From: Candidatus Nealsonbacteria bacterium CG11_big_fil_rev_8_21_14_0_20_37_68
Lineage (GTDB): Bacteria > Patescibacteriota > Minisyncoccia > Minisyncoccales > GCA-002782225
NCBI GenBank assembly: GCA_002787295.1
Contig: PCWJ01000041.1
Coordinates: 1-12,625, forward strand
Direction: 5' to 3'
DNA length: 12,625 nt
Below the pieces are notes generated by a model that searched no databases, had not been told where the DNA came from, and worked only from the letters and a program-made list of their open reading frames with translations. A program made the translations under genes and the position numbers. Below are positions 5,307 through 12,446 of this stretch, one piece after another (the first letter of the stretch is position 1; every line of letters begins with the position of its first letter).

Positions 5307-7211
5307 CTAACCTAAAATCTTTAAATATACTTCGGGAGGAATTCTAATCCTCCCCTTTTCTTTGAGTTCCTTTTTGCCTTTTTTCTGCCTCTCTAATAAT
5401 TTCCTCTTTCTGGTGTAATCTCCACCATAAAGAGGGGCGATAACATCTCTCCCTCGTGCCCTGATTGTTTCCCTGGCAATAATTTTTCCTCCCACAACTG
5501 CCTGCAGAGGAACCGAAAAAAGCTGGTGGGGCAAAACCTCTTTTAGTTTCTCAACCATTCTTTTGCCTTCTTTGTAGGCCTCCTTTTCAGGAACAATTTT
5601 AGAAAGAGTTTCCTCTTTTTTGCCCAAAATCAAAATTTCAAGTTTCACCAAATTGACGGTTCTCCAATAAATATCGGTTCCCTGTCCGAAAGCTTGCTGA
5701 GCCGCAGGCGATGGCAGGCGGGCCTGGCCGAAAGCTAAGAGATTTTTGTCTAAAATTTCATAATTCATTGAGGCAAAACCCTGGGATGTGCCCTTCAACT
5801 TGTCGTAAAGGTTTTTAGTAATAATTTCCCGCAAGGGAGTCTCGTAAATAAGTTCGGCTTTTTCTACACCTAAATAGCGGGTTTCAATGTGTTGAGACTC
5901 AATAGATTCCAGGAGCTCTGAGACTTTACCTAAATAATTTAAAGGAGTTAAAATCCGAAGTCTTGCCCAGCACTCTTGAATTTCTTTAATTTTGGTTAAA
6001 TCTTTGGGAAAGTCTTGGGGAGTATAAATTAAAAAATCTTTCTGAGCCCGGGTAATCACTTTGTAAACCACCGAAGGAGTAGATAAAACCAGACCTAAAC
6101 CAAATTCTCTTTTTAATCTTTCGGCAATAATTTCAGCATGTAAAACTCCCAAAAATCCGCACTGGAAACCGCGGCCCAATCCCTCCCGCAACTCCGGTTT
6201 AAAAACCAGGGCAGCATCATTCAATTTTAATTTTCCCAAGGCCTCTTTTAAAAGATCGAAATCATCCGAATTTTCCGGATAAATACTAAGAAAAACCATG
6301 GGTTTTGGTTCTTTATATCCCGGCAAAACTAGATTTGAGATTTCAGATTTCAGCTTTGAGCTTTGAGCTTTGAGCTTTAAGCTTATTATGGTATCTCCAA
6401 CCATCAACTTTCCAGGTTCTTTTATGCCGGTGGCAATATAGCCAATTTCTCCCGCTTTCAGAGTTTTTCTCGGAGTTAATTCCGGACTAAAAACTCCTAC
6501 TTCTTTTGCCTCCCCCTCAACCTCGCCCTGTATTAGATAAATCTTTTCTCCTTCCTTAATCTCTCCATCAAAAATTCGACAATAAGCAATTATTCCTTTG
6601 TAGGAATCATATTTGGAATCAAAAATTAAAGCCCGGAAAATATCATTAGAACTTCTGGCGAGCGAAGGCGGTGGGATTTTTTTAATAATGGCTTGCAAAA
6701 TCTTCTCAATATTGGTTCCGCATTTGGCAGAAATTTTAATTATTTCCCGGGGGTCAATTGATAATAAATCTGAAACTTCTTTTTCCGTTTCTTCAATTCT
6801 AGCCTGAGGAAGGTCAATCTTGTTAATTGCCGGGATAATAACCAAGCCTTGGTTCTTGGCCAGTTCTAAGTTTCCAATGGTTTGGGCTTGAATGCCTTTG
6901 GTGGCATCAACGAGTAAAATCGCTCCCTCTACTGCTGACAGAGACCTGGAAACCTCATAACTAAAATCTATGTGTCCGGGGGTATCTATCAAATTTAAAA
7001 TATAGGGTATGGCATTTAGGGTATAGTTCATTCTAACCGGTTGCATTTTTATGGTAATCCCCTTCTCCCTTTCAAGATCCATCATATCCAAATATTGTGG
7101 CCGCATTTTTTGAGAATCTACGGTTCCGGTTAACTCCAAAAATCGGTCGGCTAATGTCGACTTTCCGTGATCCACGTGTGAAATTATGACAAAGTTGCGA
7201 ATATTATCCAT
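5307..7211 (-). CDS. lepA: Elongation factor 4 (LepA), ribosome-associated GTPase
   Basis: 634 aa against the usual ~600. EF4 binds the ribosome and affects initiation, assembly or back-translocation; its exact role is debated. The GTPase motifs are complete: G1 HVDHGKST (12-19), G2 region EREKGITI (47-54), G3 DTPGH (76-80), G4 NKID (130-133) and G5 SAK (161-163). The LepA-specific C-terminal domain is present with a GGDYTRKRKLLERQKKGKK motif near the end. Residues ~276-296 hold an extra lysine/serine-rich stretch (LKLKAQSSKLKSEISN) where family members have a short loop. It is encoded by tandem copies of GAGCTTT (plus-strand orientation) at 6331-6384. The start matches the family's MxxIRNF beginning; no good Shine-Dalgarno is seen. 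The gene follows murJ after a long hairpin. Confidence 0.97.
   Translation of the reverse strand: MDNIRNFVIISHVDHGKSTLADRFLELTGTVDSQKMRPQYLDMMDLEREKGITIKMQPVRMNYTLNAIPYILNLIDTPGHIDFSYEVSRSLSAVEGAILLVDATKGIQAQTIGNLELAKNQGLVIIPAINKIDLPQARIEETEKEVSDLLSIDPREIIKISAKCGTNIEKILQAIIKKIPPPSLARSSNDIFRALIFDSKYDSYKGIIAYCRIFDGEIKEGEKIYLIQGEVEGEAKEVGVFSPELTPRKTLKAGEIGYIATGIKEPGKLMVGDTIISLKLKAQSSKLKSEISNLVLPGYKEPKPMVFLSIYPENSDDFDLLKEALGKLKLNDAALVFKPELREGLGRGFQCGFLGVLHAEIIAERLKREFGLGLVLSTPSVVYKVITRAQKDFLIYTPQDFPKDLTKIKEIQECWARLRILTPLNYLGKVSELLESIESQHIETRYLGVEKAELIYETPLREIITKNLYDKLKGTSQGFASMNYEILDKNLLAFGQARLPSPAAQQAFGQGTDIYWRTVNLVKLEILILGKKEETLSKIVPEKEAYKEGKRMVEKLKEVLPHQLFSVPLQAVVGGKIIARETIRARGRDVIAPLYGGDYTRKRKLLERQKKGKKELKEKGRIRIPPEVYLKILG
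6331..6384. repeat. Short tandem repeats inside lepA
   Basis: In plus-strand orientation, AGATTTGAGATTTCAGATTT-type units are followed by four near-perfect GAGCTTT units. They encode the non-conserved insert at LepA residues ~276-292. The reading frame is kept. Confidence 0.85.
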
Positions 7212-7276
7212 ACCAAACTTTATGGTCTTTGAGTGCGAAGTTAAATTTTGGATGTTCCTTTATTAGACAGGTTTTA

Positions 7277-7364
7277 GTAAACCCAGTAGTGAAAATTTGA
7301 CTACCTTCGGCATTTAATGTTTTACTTCGTAAAACATTTGTCAAATTTCTACTGCTGGGTAAAC
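7277..7364. repeat. Long imperfect hairpin between murJ and lepA
   Basis: The outer arms are about 25 nt (7277-7301 and 7340-7364; the core AAATTTGAC and ACCCAG/CTGGGT match, with a few mismatches). The loop holds a second, perfect 10-bp hairpin, AATGTTTTAC-TTC-GTAAAACATT (7315-7337). One outer arm contains the last codons and stop of murJ. Flanking GACAG (7266-7270) and CTGTC (7364-7368) extend the symmetry. It probably attenuates or ends murJ transcription before lepA, though no clean T tract follows. Confidence 0.7.
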
Positions 7365-8989
7365 TGTCCAAAAATCGCAGACTTTATGGTTTTAATCTCG
7401 GGAGATTTGAGAAAGAAAGTGATTAAAATATAAATGAAAATTCCCATAAGACCAGCCAGGATTGTCTGAGTTAAAACACCAAAGTAGGTCTGCATGTTTA
7501 CGAAATTGGCTACAAAATGGAGGGTTAAATAAGTAAAAACTATCAATAAAATGCCGGCAAAAAGAATTTTTTGAAGAGACTTCCAAATTTCTTTTAATTT
7601 AATATCGCCTATTTTTTTGCGCAAAAACAATAAAAGTAAAGAAAATTGAAATATGCCGGATATTAAGAGAGCTAAAGGAAGCCCAATGATTTGAATGTTT
7701 TGAATTCCTTGGAGTTTTAAGATGCTAATCAGAAATTGATTAAAAACATTGGGAAATGATAGTAACCAAACCAGGAAAAAACATAAAATAATATTCAAGC
7801 CCATTGAAGTTATTCCGATTAAAACCGGGGTTTTAGTATCCTGGAAAGAATAAAAAGTGCGAGCTAAAAAAGGAATAAAAGTGAAAGCAAAAATACCAAA
7901 ACAAAAAAGACCAAGACAAGCTGCAGTTAGCCTGGTTTCTATCCAGCCAAATTGGCCGGTGCCTAAAATAAGCCGCACAATTTGAGCCCTTAATAAAAAC
8001 GTTAAGAGACTAATCGGAATAATTAGAAAAAGAATCTGGCGAAAAACCAATGAAAAATTTTCTAAAAATTTTTCTTTTTGGCCGTTGGCCCAAGCTCGAG
8101 ACAAAGCCGGAAAAGCAGCTATTGCAAAAGAGGAGCCAATTAACCCGATTGGAAAATTTTGAAGATTATTAGAAAAATTAAAAATAGCAATGGAACCCAC
8201 AACCAAAGTTGAGGCAATCGCAGTAATTACAATTAAATTTATATGATAGGCAGTAGCTCCAATGGTTCTGGGGAACATTAGTTTAAAAATTTTTACCAAA
8301 CCGGGGTATTTAAAATTAAAAAATGGCAGATATCTATAGCCGGAATTTCTGGCGGCCGGAATTTGAATTGCGAGATGACAAAAAGCTCCCAAAATTACAC
8401 CGTAAGCCAACCCCCGAAGGCCAAAAAGAGGAACAAAAAATAAAATTCCAAAAATGATGCCAAGATTATATAAAATTGGAGCTAGAGAATAAACTAAAAA
8501 TCGATTGAAATAGTGTAGAATTCCAGAAAAAACACTGGATAATCCAAAAAAGATTGGACTCAAAAACATTATTCTGGTCAGAGAAATCATTAAAGCCTTC
8601 TGCTCTCCACCAAACCCCGGAGCAACAAACTTAATAAGCCAGGGAGTAAAAATAGCTAAAATTCCACAAAGCAAAATAAGTAAAATTAGAAAACAATTGA
8701 GTACATTATTGGTAAGTTCCCAGGCTTTTTCTTTATTTTTGTTAAAATACTCAGCGAATACCGGCAAAAAAACGGCTGATATTCCACTCATAATTAAAAT
8801 TCCATAGACAAAATCCGGAATTCGAAAGGCAGCAAAATAAACATCAAGGGCTTCGCCTGCTCCAAACTTACCAGCTAAAAGTCTATCTCTTATCAATCCT
8901 AAAAGCCCGCTTATTATAGCCGAACCAGCCAGCAAAATGGCAGCAAAAGTGACGGTTTTGCTTTGAGAATTAAAAATTTTATCCAGCAT
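7349..8989 (-). CDS. murJ: Lipid II flippase MurJ
   Basis: 546 aa, slightly above the usual ~510-530. MurJ, of the MOP exporter superfamily, moves lipid II across the cytoplasmic membrane for peptidoglycan synthesis. The protein is hydrophobic throughout, with roughly 14 membrane helices. The N-terminal signature GLIRDRLLAGKFGAG (31-45) followed by LDVYFAAFRIPDF (49-61) is the family pattern, including the RD pair and the Asp before the aromatic/Ala stretch. A later characteristic stretch, ARTFYSFQDTKTPV, lies in the second half. The start at 8987-8989 lacks a Shine-Dalgarno and is preceded within 6 nt by a perfect 14-bp hairpin. With ftsEX and ftsB it implies a peptidoglycan wall made by this cell. 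Confidence 0.96.
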   Translation of the reverse strand: MLDKIFNSQSKTVTFAAILLAGSAIISGLLGLIRDRLLAGKFGAGEALDVYFAAFRIPDFVYGILIMSGISAVFLPVFAEYFNKNKEKAWELTNNVLNCFLILLILLCGILAIFTPWLIKFVAPGFGGEQKALMISLTRIMFLSPIFFGLSSVFSGILHYFNRFLVYSLAPILYNLGIIFGILFFVPLFGLRGLAYGVILGAFCHLAIQIPAARNSGYRYLPFFNFKYPGLVKIFKLMFPRTIGATAYHINLIVITAIASTLVVGSIAIFNFSNNLQNFPIGLIGSSFAIAAFPALSRAWANGQKEKFLENFSLVFRQILFLIIPISLLTFLLRAQIVRLILGTGQFGWIETRLTAACLGLFCFGIFAFTFIPFLARTFYSFQDTKTPVLIGITSMGLNIILCFFLVWLLSFPNVFNQFLISILKLQGIQNIQIIGLPLALLISGIFQFSLLLLFLRKKIGDIKLKEIWKSLQKILFAGILLIVFTYLTLHFVANFVNMQTYFGVLTQTILAGLMGIFIYILITFFLKSPEIKTIKSAIFGQFTQQ

Positions 8990-8995
8990 ATTTTA

Positions 8996-9026
8996 TTGTA
9001 TAGGAATTTGGAAAATTCCTATACAA
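8996..9026. repeat. Perfect 14-bp hairpin at the murJ 5' end
   Basis: TTGTATAGGAATTT and its exact complement are separated by GGA. On the minus strand the structure ends 6 nt before the murJ ATG. It also contains TATACAAT, a possible -10 element, so it could be an operator, an mRNA structure in the leader, or an upstream terminator. Confidence 0.75.
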
Positions 9027-9230
9027 CAGAAGGGGGTCGGGGAAACTGGGTGTTTCCCCGTGGAGGAAAACAGCGAGCCAAAGGCGAGCGCCAGAAACCG
9101 AGGGTAGGGGCCCATTCCGAGCAAAGCGAGGAATGGGAGGGTGGTAGGTGGGTTGTAGTCTGGAGAACATAGTTCAGTTTATCGCGAGCAAAGCGAGCGA
9201 CTATGTTCATCTTAATATTTTTGCCCTCAC
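9027..9230. repeat. GC-rich palindrome-filled intergenic island
   Basis: The ~310 nt between murJ and pyrB hold no convincing gene. Three hairpins are clear: CGGGGAAAC/GTTTCCCCG (9038-9060), CCCATTCC/GGAATGGG (9111-9137) and GAACATAGT/ACTATGTTC (9165-9208). The core GAGCAAAGCGAG occurs in the loop of the second and inside the third. A G-rich run (about 9134-9153) has three GGG tracts. Base composition is far more GC-rich than the surroundings. Short frames across it read as palindrome translations and are not credible genes. Confidence 0.7.
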
Positions 9231-9259
9231 TTTACAAATTTTAAAATTTCTGTTAATTT
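9231..9259 (+). promoter_or_regulatory. Candidate sigma-70-type promoter of pyrB
   Basis: TTTACA (9231-9236), a 17-nt spacer and TAATTT (9254-9259). It directly follows the palindrome island and lies about 50 nt before the pyrB start. Confidence 0.4.
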
Positions 9260-9265
9260 TGCTTC

Positions 9266-9302
9266 AGGAGGTTTAGTCCTTTTACATCAATAAAAAAGGA
9301 GG
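9266..9302 (+). promoter_or_regulatory. pyrB leader with strong SD and possible sequestering hairpin
   Basis: The Shine-Dalgarno AAGGAGG (9296-9302) is 6 nt before the ATG. TCCTTTT (9277-9283) can pair with AAAAGGA (9294-9300) and hide it. AGGA (9266-9269) can pair with TCCT (9277-9280) instead. These two pairings exclude each other. Confidence 0.35.
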
Positions 9303-9308
9303 AGAGAT

Positions 9309-10262
9309 ATGAAACTAAAACATATCATTGAAGCTCAGCAGTTTGATCGACCTTGGATGGTAAATGAACTTTTTCCATTAGTTGATGAGATGGAAGAAAT
9401 TGTAGAAAAAGGGGGATCTAATATCCTTGCTGGAAAGGAAATGATTAGTCTTTTTTACGAATCAAGTACCCGCACCCGTGGTTCTTTTGAAATCGCAATG
9501 CATAAGTTAGGTGGGAAAGTACCTTTCTCAACCGAAAATGCCAAAGAATTCACTAAGGCAGTTGTCGGTGAAACTCTCGAGGATACAATCATGGTTTTCA
9601 ATTGTTATCGTCCCCATGTAATCGTCTTAAGATATCATGAAGAAGGTGGAGCAAAAAGAGCGGCCGAAGTATCCCATGTACCAATTATTAATGCTGGCGA
9701 TGGCGGGGGTCAACATCCGACCCAGGCTCTACTGGATCTTTATACTATCAATAAAAAACTGGGGCGGATTGATGACATCTCAATTGCTATGGTTGGAGAT
9801 TTAGCCAGAGGCCGGACTGTACGCTCACTTGCTTATCTTTTGGGTAAGTTTTCCGATATAAAAATTTATTTTATCTCACCAGAAGTTCTTAAAATGAGGA
9901 GTGATATCAAAGATTATCTCGATCGGCATAAGGTAAAATGGACAGAAGAGTATAATGATTTAAGAATAGTAGCCCCAAAAGTCGATATAATTTATCAGAC
10001 CAGAACCCAGACAGAACGCCCCGATTTAAGTGTCGATAGAACTGCTCTTGTTCAAAGATACGATACAAAACGCGGCTTCTACAATGTCAATCAGAAGGTT
10101 GTTAGTTTAATGAAAAAAGATGCCATTATAATGCATCCTTTGCCAAAAGTTGATGAAATTGCTCCGGAAGTAGATAAAGATCCGAGAGCTGTGTATTTAA
10201 CTACTCAAGTCGCTAGCGGATTGTTCGTAAGAATGGCGCTACTGATAATAATACTAATTTAA
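9309..10262 (+). CDS. pyrB: Aspartate carbamoyltransferase catalytic subunit
   Basis: 317 aa, normal for the catalytic chain (~310). It transfers the carbamoyl group of carbamoyl phosphate to aspartate, the committed step of pyrimidine synthesis, as a cytoplasmic trimer. Key motifs are STRTR (53-57, carbamoyl-phosphate binding), FTKAVVGETLEDT (81-93, with the mobile-loop lysine at 83), HPTQALLDLYT (136-146), GDLARGRTVRSL (163-174), TRTQTERPD (231-239), HPLPKVDEI (276-284; most members have HPLPR) and GLFVRMALL (304-312). The strong Shine-Dalgarno supports the ATG at 9309. No pyrI, pyrR or other pyr gene is beside it. It is the only full-length conserved gene on the plus strand and has its own promoter and terminator, so it is a single-gene unit. 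Its codons look less AT-rich than those of its neighbours. Confidence 0.96.
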   Translation: MKLKHIIEAQQFDRPWMVNELFPLVDEMEEIVEKGGSNILAGKEMISLFYESSTRTRGSFEIAMHKLGGKVPFSTENAKEFTKAVVGETLEDTIMVFNCYRPHVIVLRYHEEGGAKRAAEVSHVPIINAGDGGGQHPTQALLDLYTINKKLGRIDDISIAMVGDLARGRTVRSLAYLLGKFSDIKIYFISPEVLKMRSDIKDYLDRHKVKWTEEYNDLRIVAPKVDIIYQTRTQTERPDLSVDRTALVQRYDTKRGFYNVNQKVVSLMKKDAIIMHPLPKVDEIAPEVDKDPRAVYLTTQVASGLFVRMALLIIILI

Positions 10263-10290
10263 ATTACTGGGCGATAAAAAAAGTAAGAGG

Positions 10291-10320
10291 GGGTCAAAAG
10301 TTAAAACTTTTGACCCTTTT
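10291..10320 (+). terminator. Intrinsic terminator of pyrB
   Basis: Perfect 11-bp stem GGGTCAAAAGT / ACTTTTGACCC with a TAAA loop, followed by TTTTATT. It lies 28 nt after the pyrB stop and faces the 3' end of rnpB, so it also insulates the convergent units. Confidence 0.9.
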
Positions 10321-10338
10321 ATTATTCAAAAACAAAAA

Positions 10339-10746
10339 GCTCAAGCAGGAAATAAGCCGAATTCTGTCTCACCCCATTAGAAAATTTTTCTAACGGGGTT
10401 TAGCAATCATCTATCTAGCCCCTCGATTACTCTCGGGGTCAAGCGAACTACTTTTAACAAAAGCTCCACATAAAACCAGAACTTTTGCTTTGTTCTTGCT
10501 TCCAGTAAGGATTTAACCGTTTCACCTTCGAGATTTCTCTCAAAGTTCGTCCCGCCAGAACATGTTCTGGCGGGACGCCTCAACCCTTTCGGATCTCGGC
10601 GTCACTGTTCGCACCTCTAGCCTTGCGGCTGACGGGTGTTACCCGCTACTTTTTTATCGAGCACATAAATTATGTGCTCGGGGAAGTTCGGACTTTCCTC
10701 CCTATTCGCCATTACGGCGACGGGCGATTGCCTTGCCTACTTGAGC
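10339..10746 (-). ncRNA. rnpB: RNase P RNA, bacterial type A
   Basis: About 408 nt. This is the catalytic RNA that removes 5' leaders from tRNA precursors. The ends pair as helix P1: GCTCAAGTAGG (10736-10746) with CCTGCTTGAGC (10339-10349). The conserved core sequences are present: GAGGAAAGTCCG (10689-10700) and AGAATTCGGCTTA (10353-10365), plus GGTGCGAACAGTG and GGTGAAACGG internally. Internal hairpins include CGAGCACATAA..TTATGTGCTCG (10658-10680) and a 30-nt perfect palindrome (10548-10577), probably a variable peripheral helix. A TTTTT run directly follows the 3' end on the minus strand. It lies between rnhA and convergent pyrB, with its own promoter. Confidence 0.96.
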
Positions 10747-10752
10747 ATTTTA

Positions 10753-10781
10753 ATATTAGCAAATTGATTTTAACCTGTCAA
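10753..10781 (-). promoter_or_regulatory. rnpB promoter, near-consensus sigma-70 type
   Basis: On the minus strand: TTGACA (10776-10781, exact -35 consensus), a 17-nt spacer and TAATAT (10753-10758). Six bases separate the -10 from 10746, the first base of the rnpB P1 helix. Strength and spacing fit a highly transcribed stable RNA. Confidence 0.9.
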
Positions 10782-10809
10782 TGTTTTGAACTCGAAGTTC
10801 AAACATTTA
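10780..10809. repeat. Inverted repeat at the rnhA 3' end
   Basis: AATGTTTTGAACT and AGTTCAAACATT pair around CGA with one bulged T. The repeat includes the rnhA stop codon and touches the rnpB -35 box. No T tract follows, so a terminator role is uncertain. Confidence 0.6.
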
Positions 10810-11245
10810 AAGGTTGGATTTTAACCTGCTCATTTAAAACTTCATTAACCAATCTATCAGCTTCTTGGTTTTTTGTCCGAGAAATGAGTTTAAATTTAAC
10901 TTTTTTGAAATCCATTTTTAAATTCCAGATGGCAATGAATAGGGGTTGGATTTTTGGGTCAAGAATTTTATATTCTCCGTTTAGTTGTTTTACTAAAAGT
11001 TCGGAATCTGACCTCAATTCAATTTCTGTCAGAGCCGCTAATTTTTTCCCAAAAAGGGCTTTAAATTTTTTTAGGGCAAAAATTACGGCCTGATATTCGG
11101 CCTCATTATTAGTAAAATTCTCTCCCAAATACTCAGAACATTTTTTGAAAATTTCTCCCTTCTCGTTACAAAAAATAGTTCCGATTGCTGCCGGTCCGGG
11201 ATTCCCCCGGGCGCCACCGTCAGTGTAAATTATGATTTTTTTCAT
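10799..11245 (-). CDS. rnhA: Ribonuclease HI
   Basis: 148 aa, close to E. coli RNase HI (155). It cuts the RNA strand of RNA-DNA hybrids (R-loops, primers). The four acidic active-site residues are present: D9 in YTDGGARGNPG, E48 in NNEAEY, D80 in SDSELLVKQL and D130 in NQEADRLVNE. The fold-typical NxEAD..N ending is intact. The C-terminus ends a few residues beyond it. No hybrid-binding domain is attached. The start has no Shine-Dalgarno; TTTTTTATG precedes. It lies 46 nt downstream of the RecJ-like gene and upstream of rnpB. It ends in TGA. Confidence 0.94.
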   Translation of the reverse strand: MKKIIIYTDGGARGNPGPAAIGTIFCNEKGEIFKKCSEYLGENFTNNEAEYQAVIFALKKFKALFGKKLAALTEIELRSDSELLVKQLNGEYKILDPKIQPLFIAIWNLKMDFKKVKFKLISRTKNQEADRLVNEVLNEQVKIQPLNV

Positions 11246-11291
11246 AAAAAAGTTTTTTGATGAGTTTGGTGAAATTTTTTAGTTTGCTAAC

Positions 11292-12446
11292 TTAATTTGA
11301 ACTAAAATGTTTTATTAAACATTTTTTAAATTTTTCCAAGTTTTTGTTTTTTATTCTAAAACCGGCAGCCGGGGGATGACCGCCGTAGGTCTCTAAAAGC
11401 GATTTGCAAGAAATCATTGCTTTTACCCCATCCAATCCCTGGGGCATTCTTACCGCCCCCGAACTTTCGCTTTCGCCTTTTTTAAAAAGAAAAACCGGTT
11501 TTTTATATCGATTACATATTCGAGAAGCAACCGGCCCTGCCAATATTAAGGCCCAGGATGGATCACCCTCAAAAACAATCAGTTCTTTTGGTTTTTCTAG
11601 GATTCTTTCTTCTACTTGTGCGGTAATTTCTCTAATTCTTAGCTGGCGCTGATAGCTTTTTTCTAAAAGATTTATGGCTAATCTTTTGGCTTTTTCCTCA
11701 CAGGTCTCGGTTAGAAGCAAATAAGATTCATTCAGATGACCTTCGTCGGCATCGGAGGCGTTTAGGGTTGAAATTATTCTTTGAACGATTTGGCGCAGAG
11801 ACCCGTAATTCTTAATGGAATTAATTTGCCAGAAAATTTTAAGCCCGGGTCTAAAAGTCTTTTCCAGGGATTTTAAACCCTGGTCAATAAAAATTTTATT
11901 TTCTTTGACCGCGGGCATCATGTCGGAAATAGTGGCTAGTGCTGTTAACTCCAAAAAATTGCTTCTTAGACTTCCGCTTAATTTTTTACCCAAAAGAAGC
12001 TGGGAGAGTTTAAAAACTATTCCCGCAGCGGCAAACTCTTTAAAATGATATTTATCTCCATTTTGTTTTGGGTCAACAATAACTGAAGCTTCGGGTAACT
12101 TTTCTAATATCTCGTGGTGATCAATGATGATTACTTCAAATCCAAGTTTTTTGGCTAATTTTATTTCTTCAAAGTTCCCTATTCCGCAATCTAAAGCAAT
12201 CAATAGGGCCGGTACTTTATTTTTTAAATAATTTATAGCCTCTTTATTTATTCCGTACCCCTCTCTTTCCCGATCGGGAAAATGAATAGCGGAAACTTCT
12301 CCCCCTAAATTTTTGATCGTTTCTTTCAAAATAATAACAGAGCTGACTCCATCTAAGTCAGCATCACCGTAAAGAATAATTTTTTCTTTATTCTTTACAG
12401 CTTTTTTAATTCGCTCGGCTGCTTTTTTAAGATTTTTTATCTCCAT
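11292..12446 (-). CDS. Compact RecJ-like DHH/DHHA1 phosphoesterase
   Basis: 384 aa, against ~560-580 for standard RecJ 5'-3' ssDNA exonuclease. The DHH domain has GDADLDGVSS (27-36; metal ligands D28, D30, D32), DCGI (86-89), IDHHE (108-112) and ISDMMP (173-178). A DHHA1-like domain follows with SGAVRMPQGLDGVK (329-342) and the YGGHPPAAGF motif (354-363). The C-terminal OB-fold and other RecJ modules are missing, so substrate preference could differ (ssDNA end resection, short oligonucleotides or another nucleic acid). Adjacent rnhA suggests nucleic-acid turnover. No Shine-Dalgarno is seen before the ATG at 12444-12446. Confidence 0.88.
   Translation of the reverse strand: MEIKNLKKAAERIKKAVKNKEKIILYGDADLDGVSSVIILKETIKNLGGEVSAIHFPDREREGYGINKEAINYLKNKVPALLIALDCGIGNFEEIKLAKKLGFEVIIIDHHEILEKLPEASVIVDPKQNGDKYHFKEFAAAGIVFKLSQLLLGKKLSGSLRSNFLELTALATISDMMPAVKENKIFIDQGLKSLEKTFRPGLKIFWQINSIKNYGSLRQIVQRIISTLNASDADEGHLNESYLLLTETCEEKAKRLAINLLEKSYQRQLRIREITAQVEERILEKPKELIVFEGDPSWALILAGPVASRICNRYKKPVFLFKKGESESSGAVRMPQGLDGVKAMISCKSLLETYGGHPPAAGFRIKNKNLEKFKKCLIKHFSSN

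Noticed and set aside
8963..9210. Overlapping 63-69 codon frames on both strands upstream of murJ
   Set aside because: They translate GC-rich palindromes, overlap each other, and lack ribosome sites or protein-like composition.
10562..11093. Plus-strand frames over rnpB and rnhA
   Set aside because: Antisense shadows of a structural RNA gene and of a conserved enzyme.
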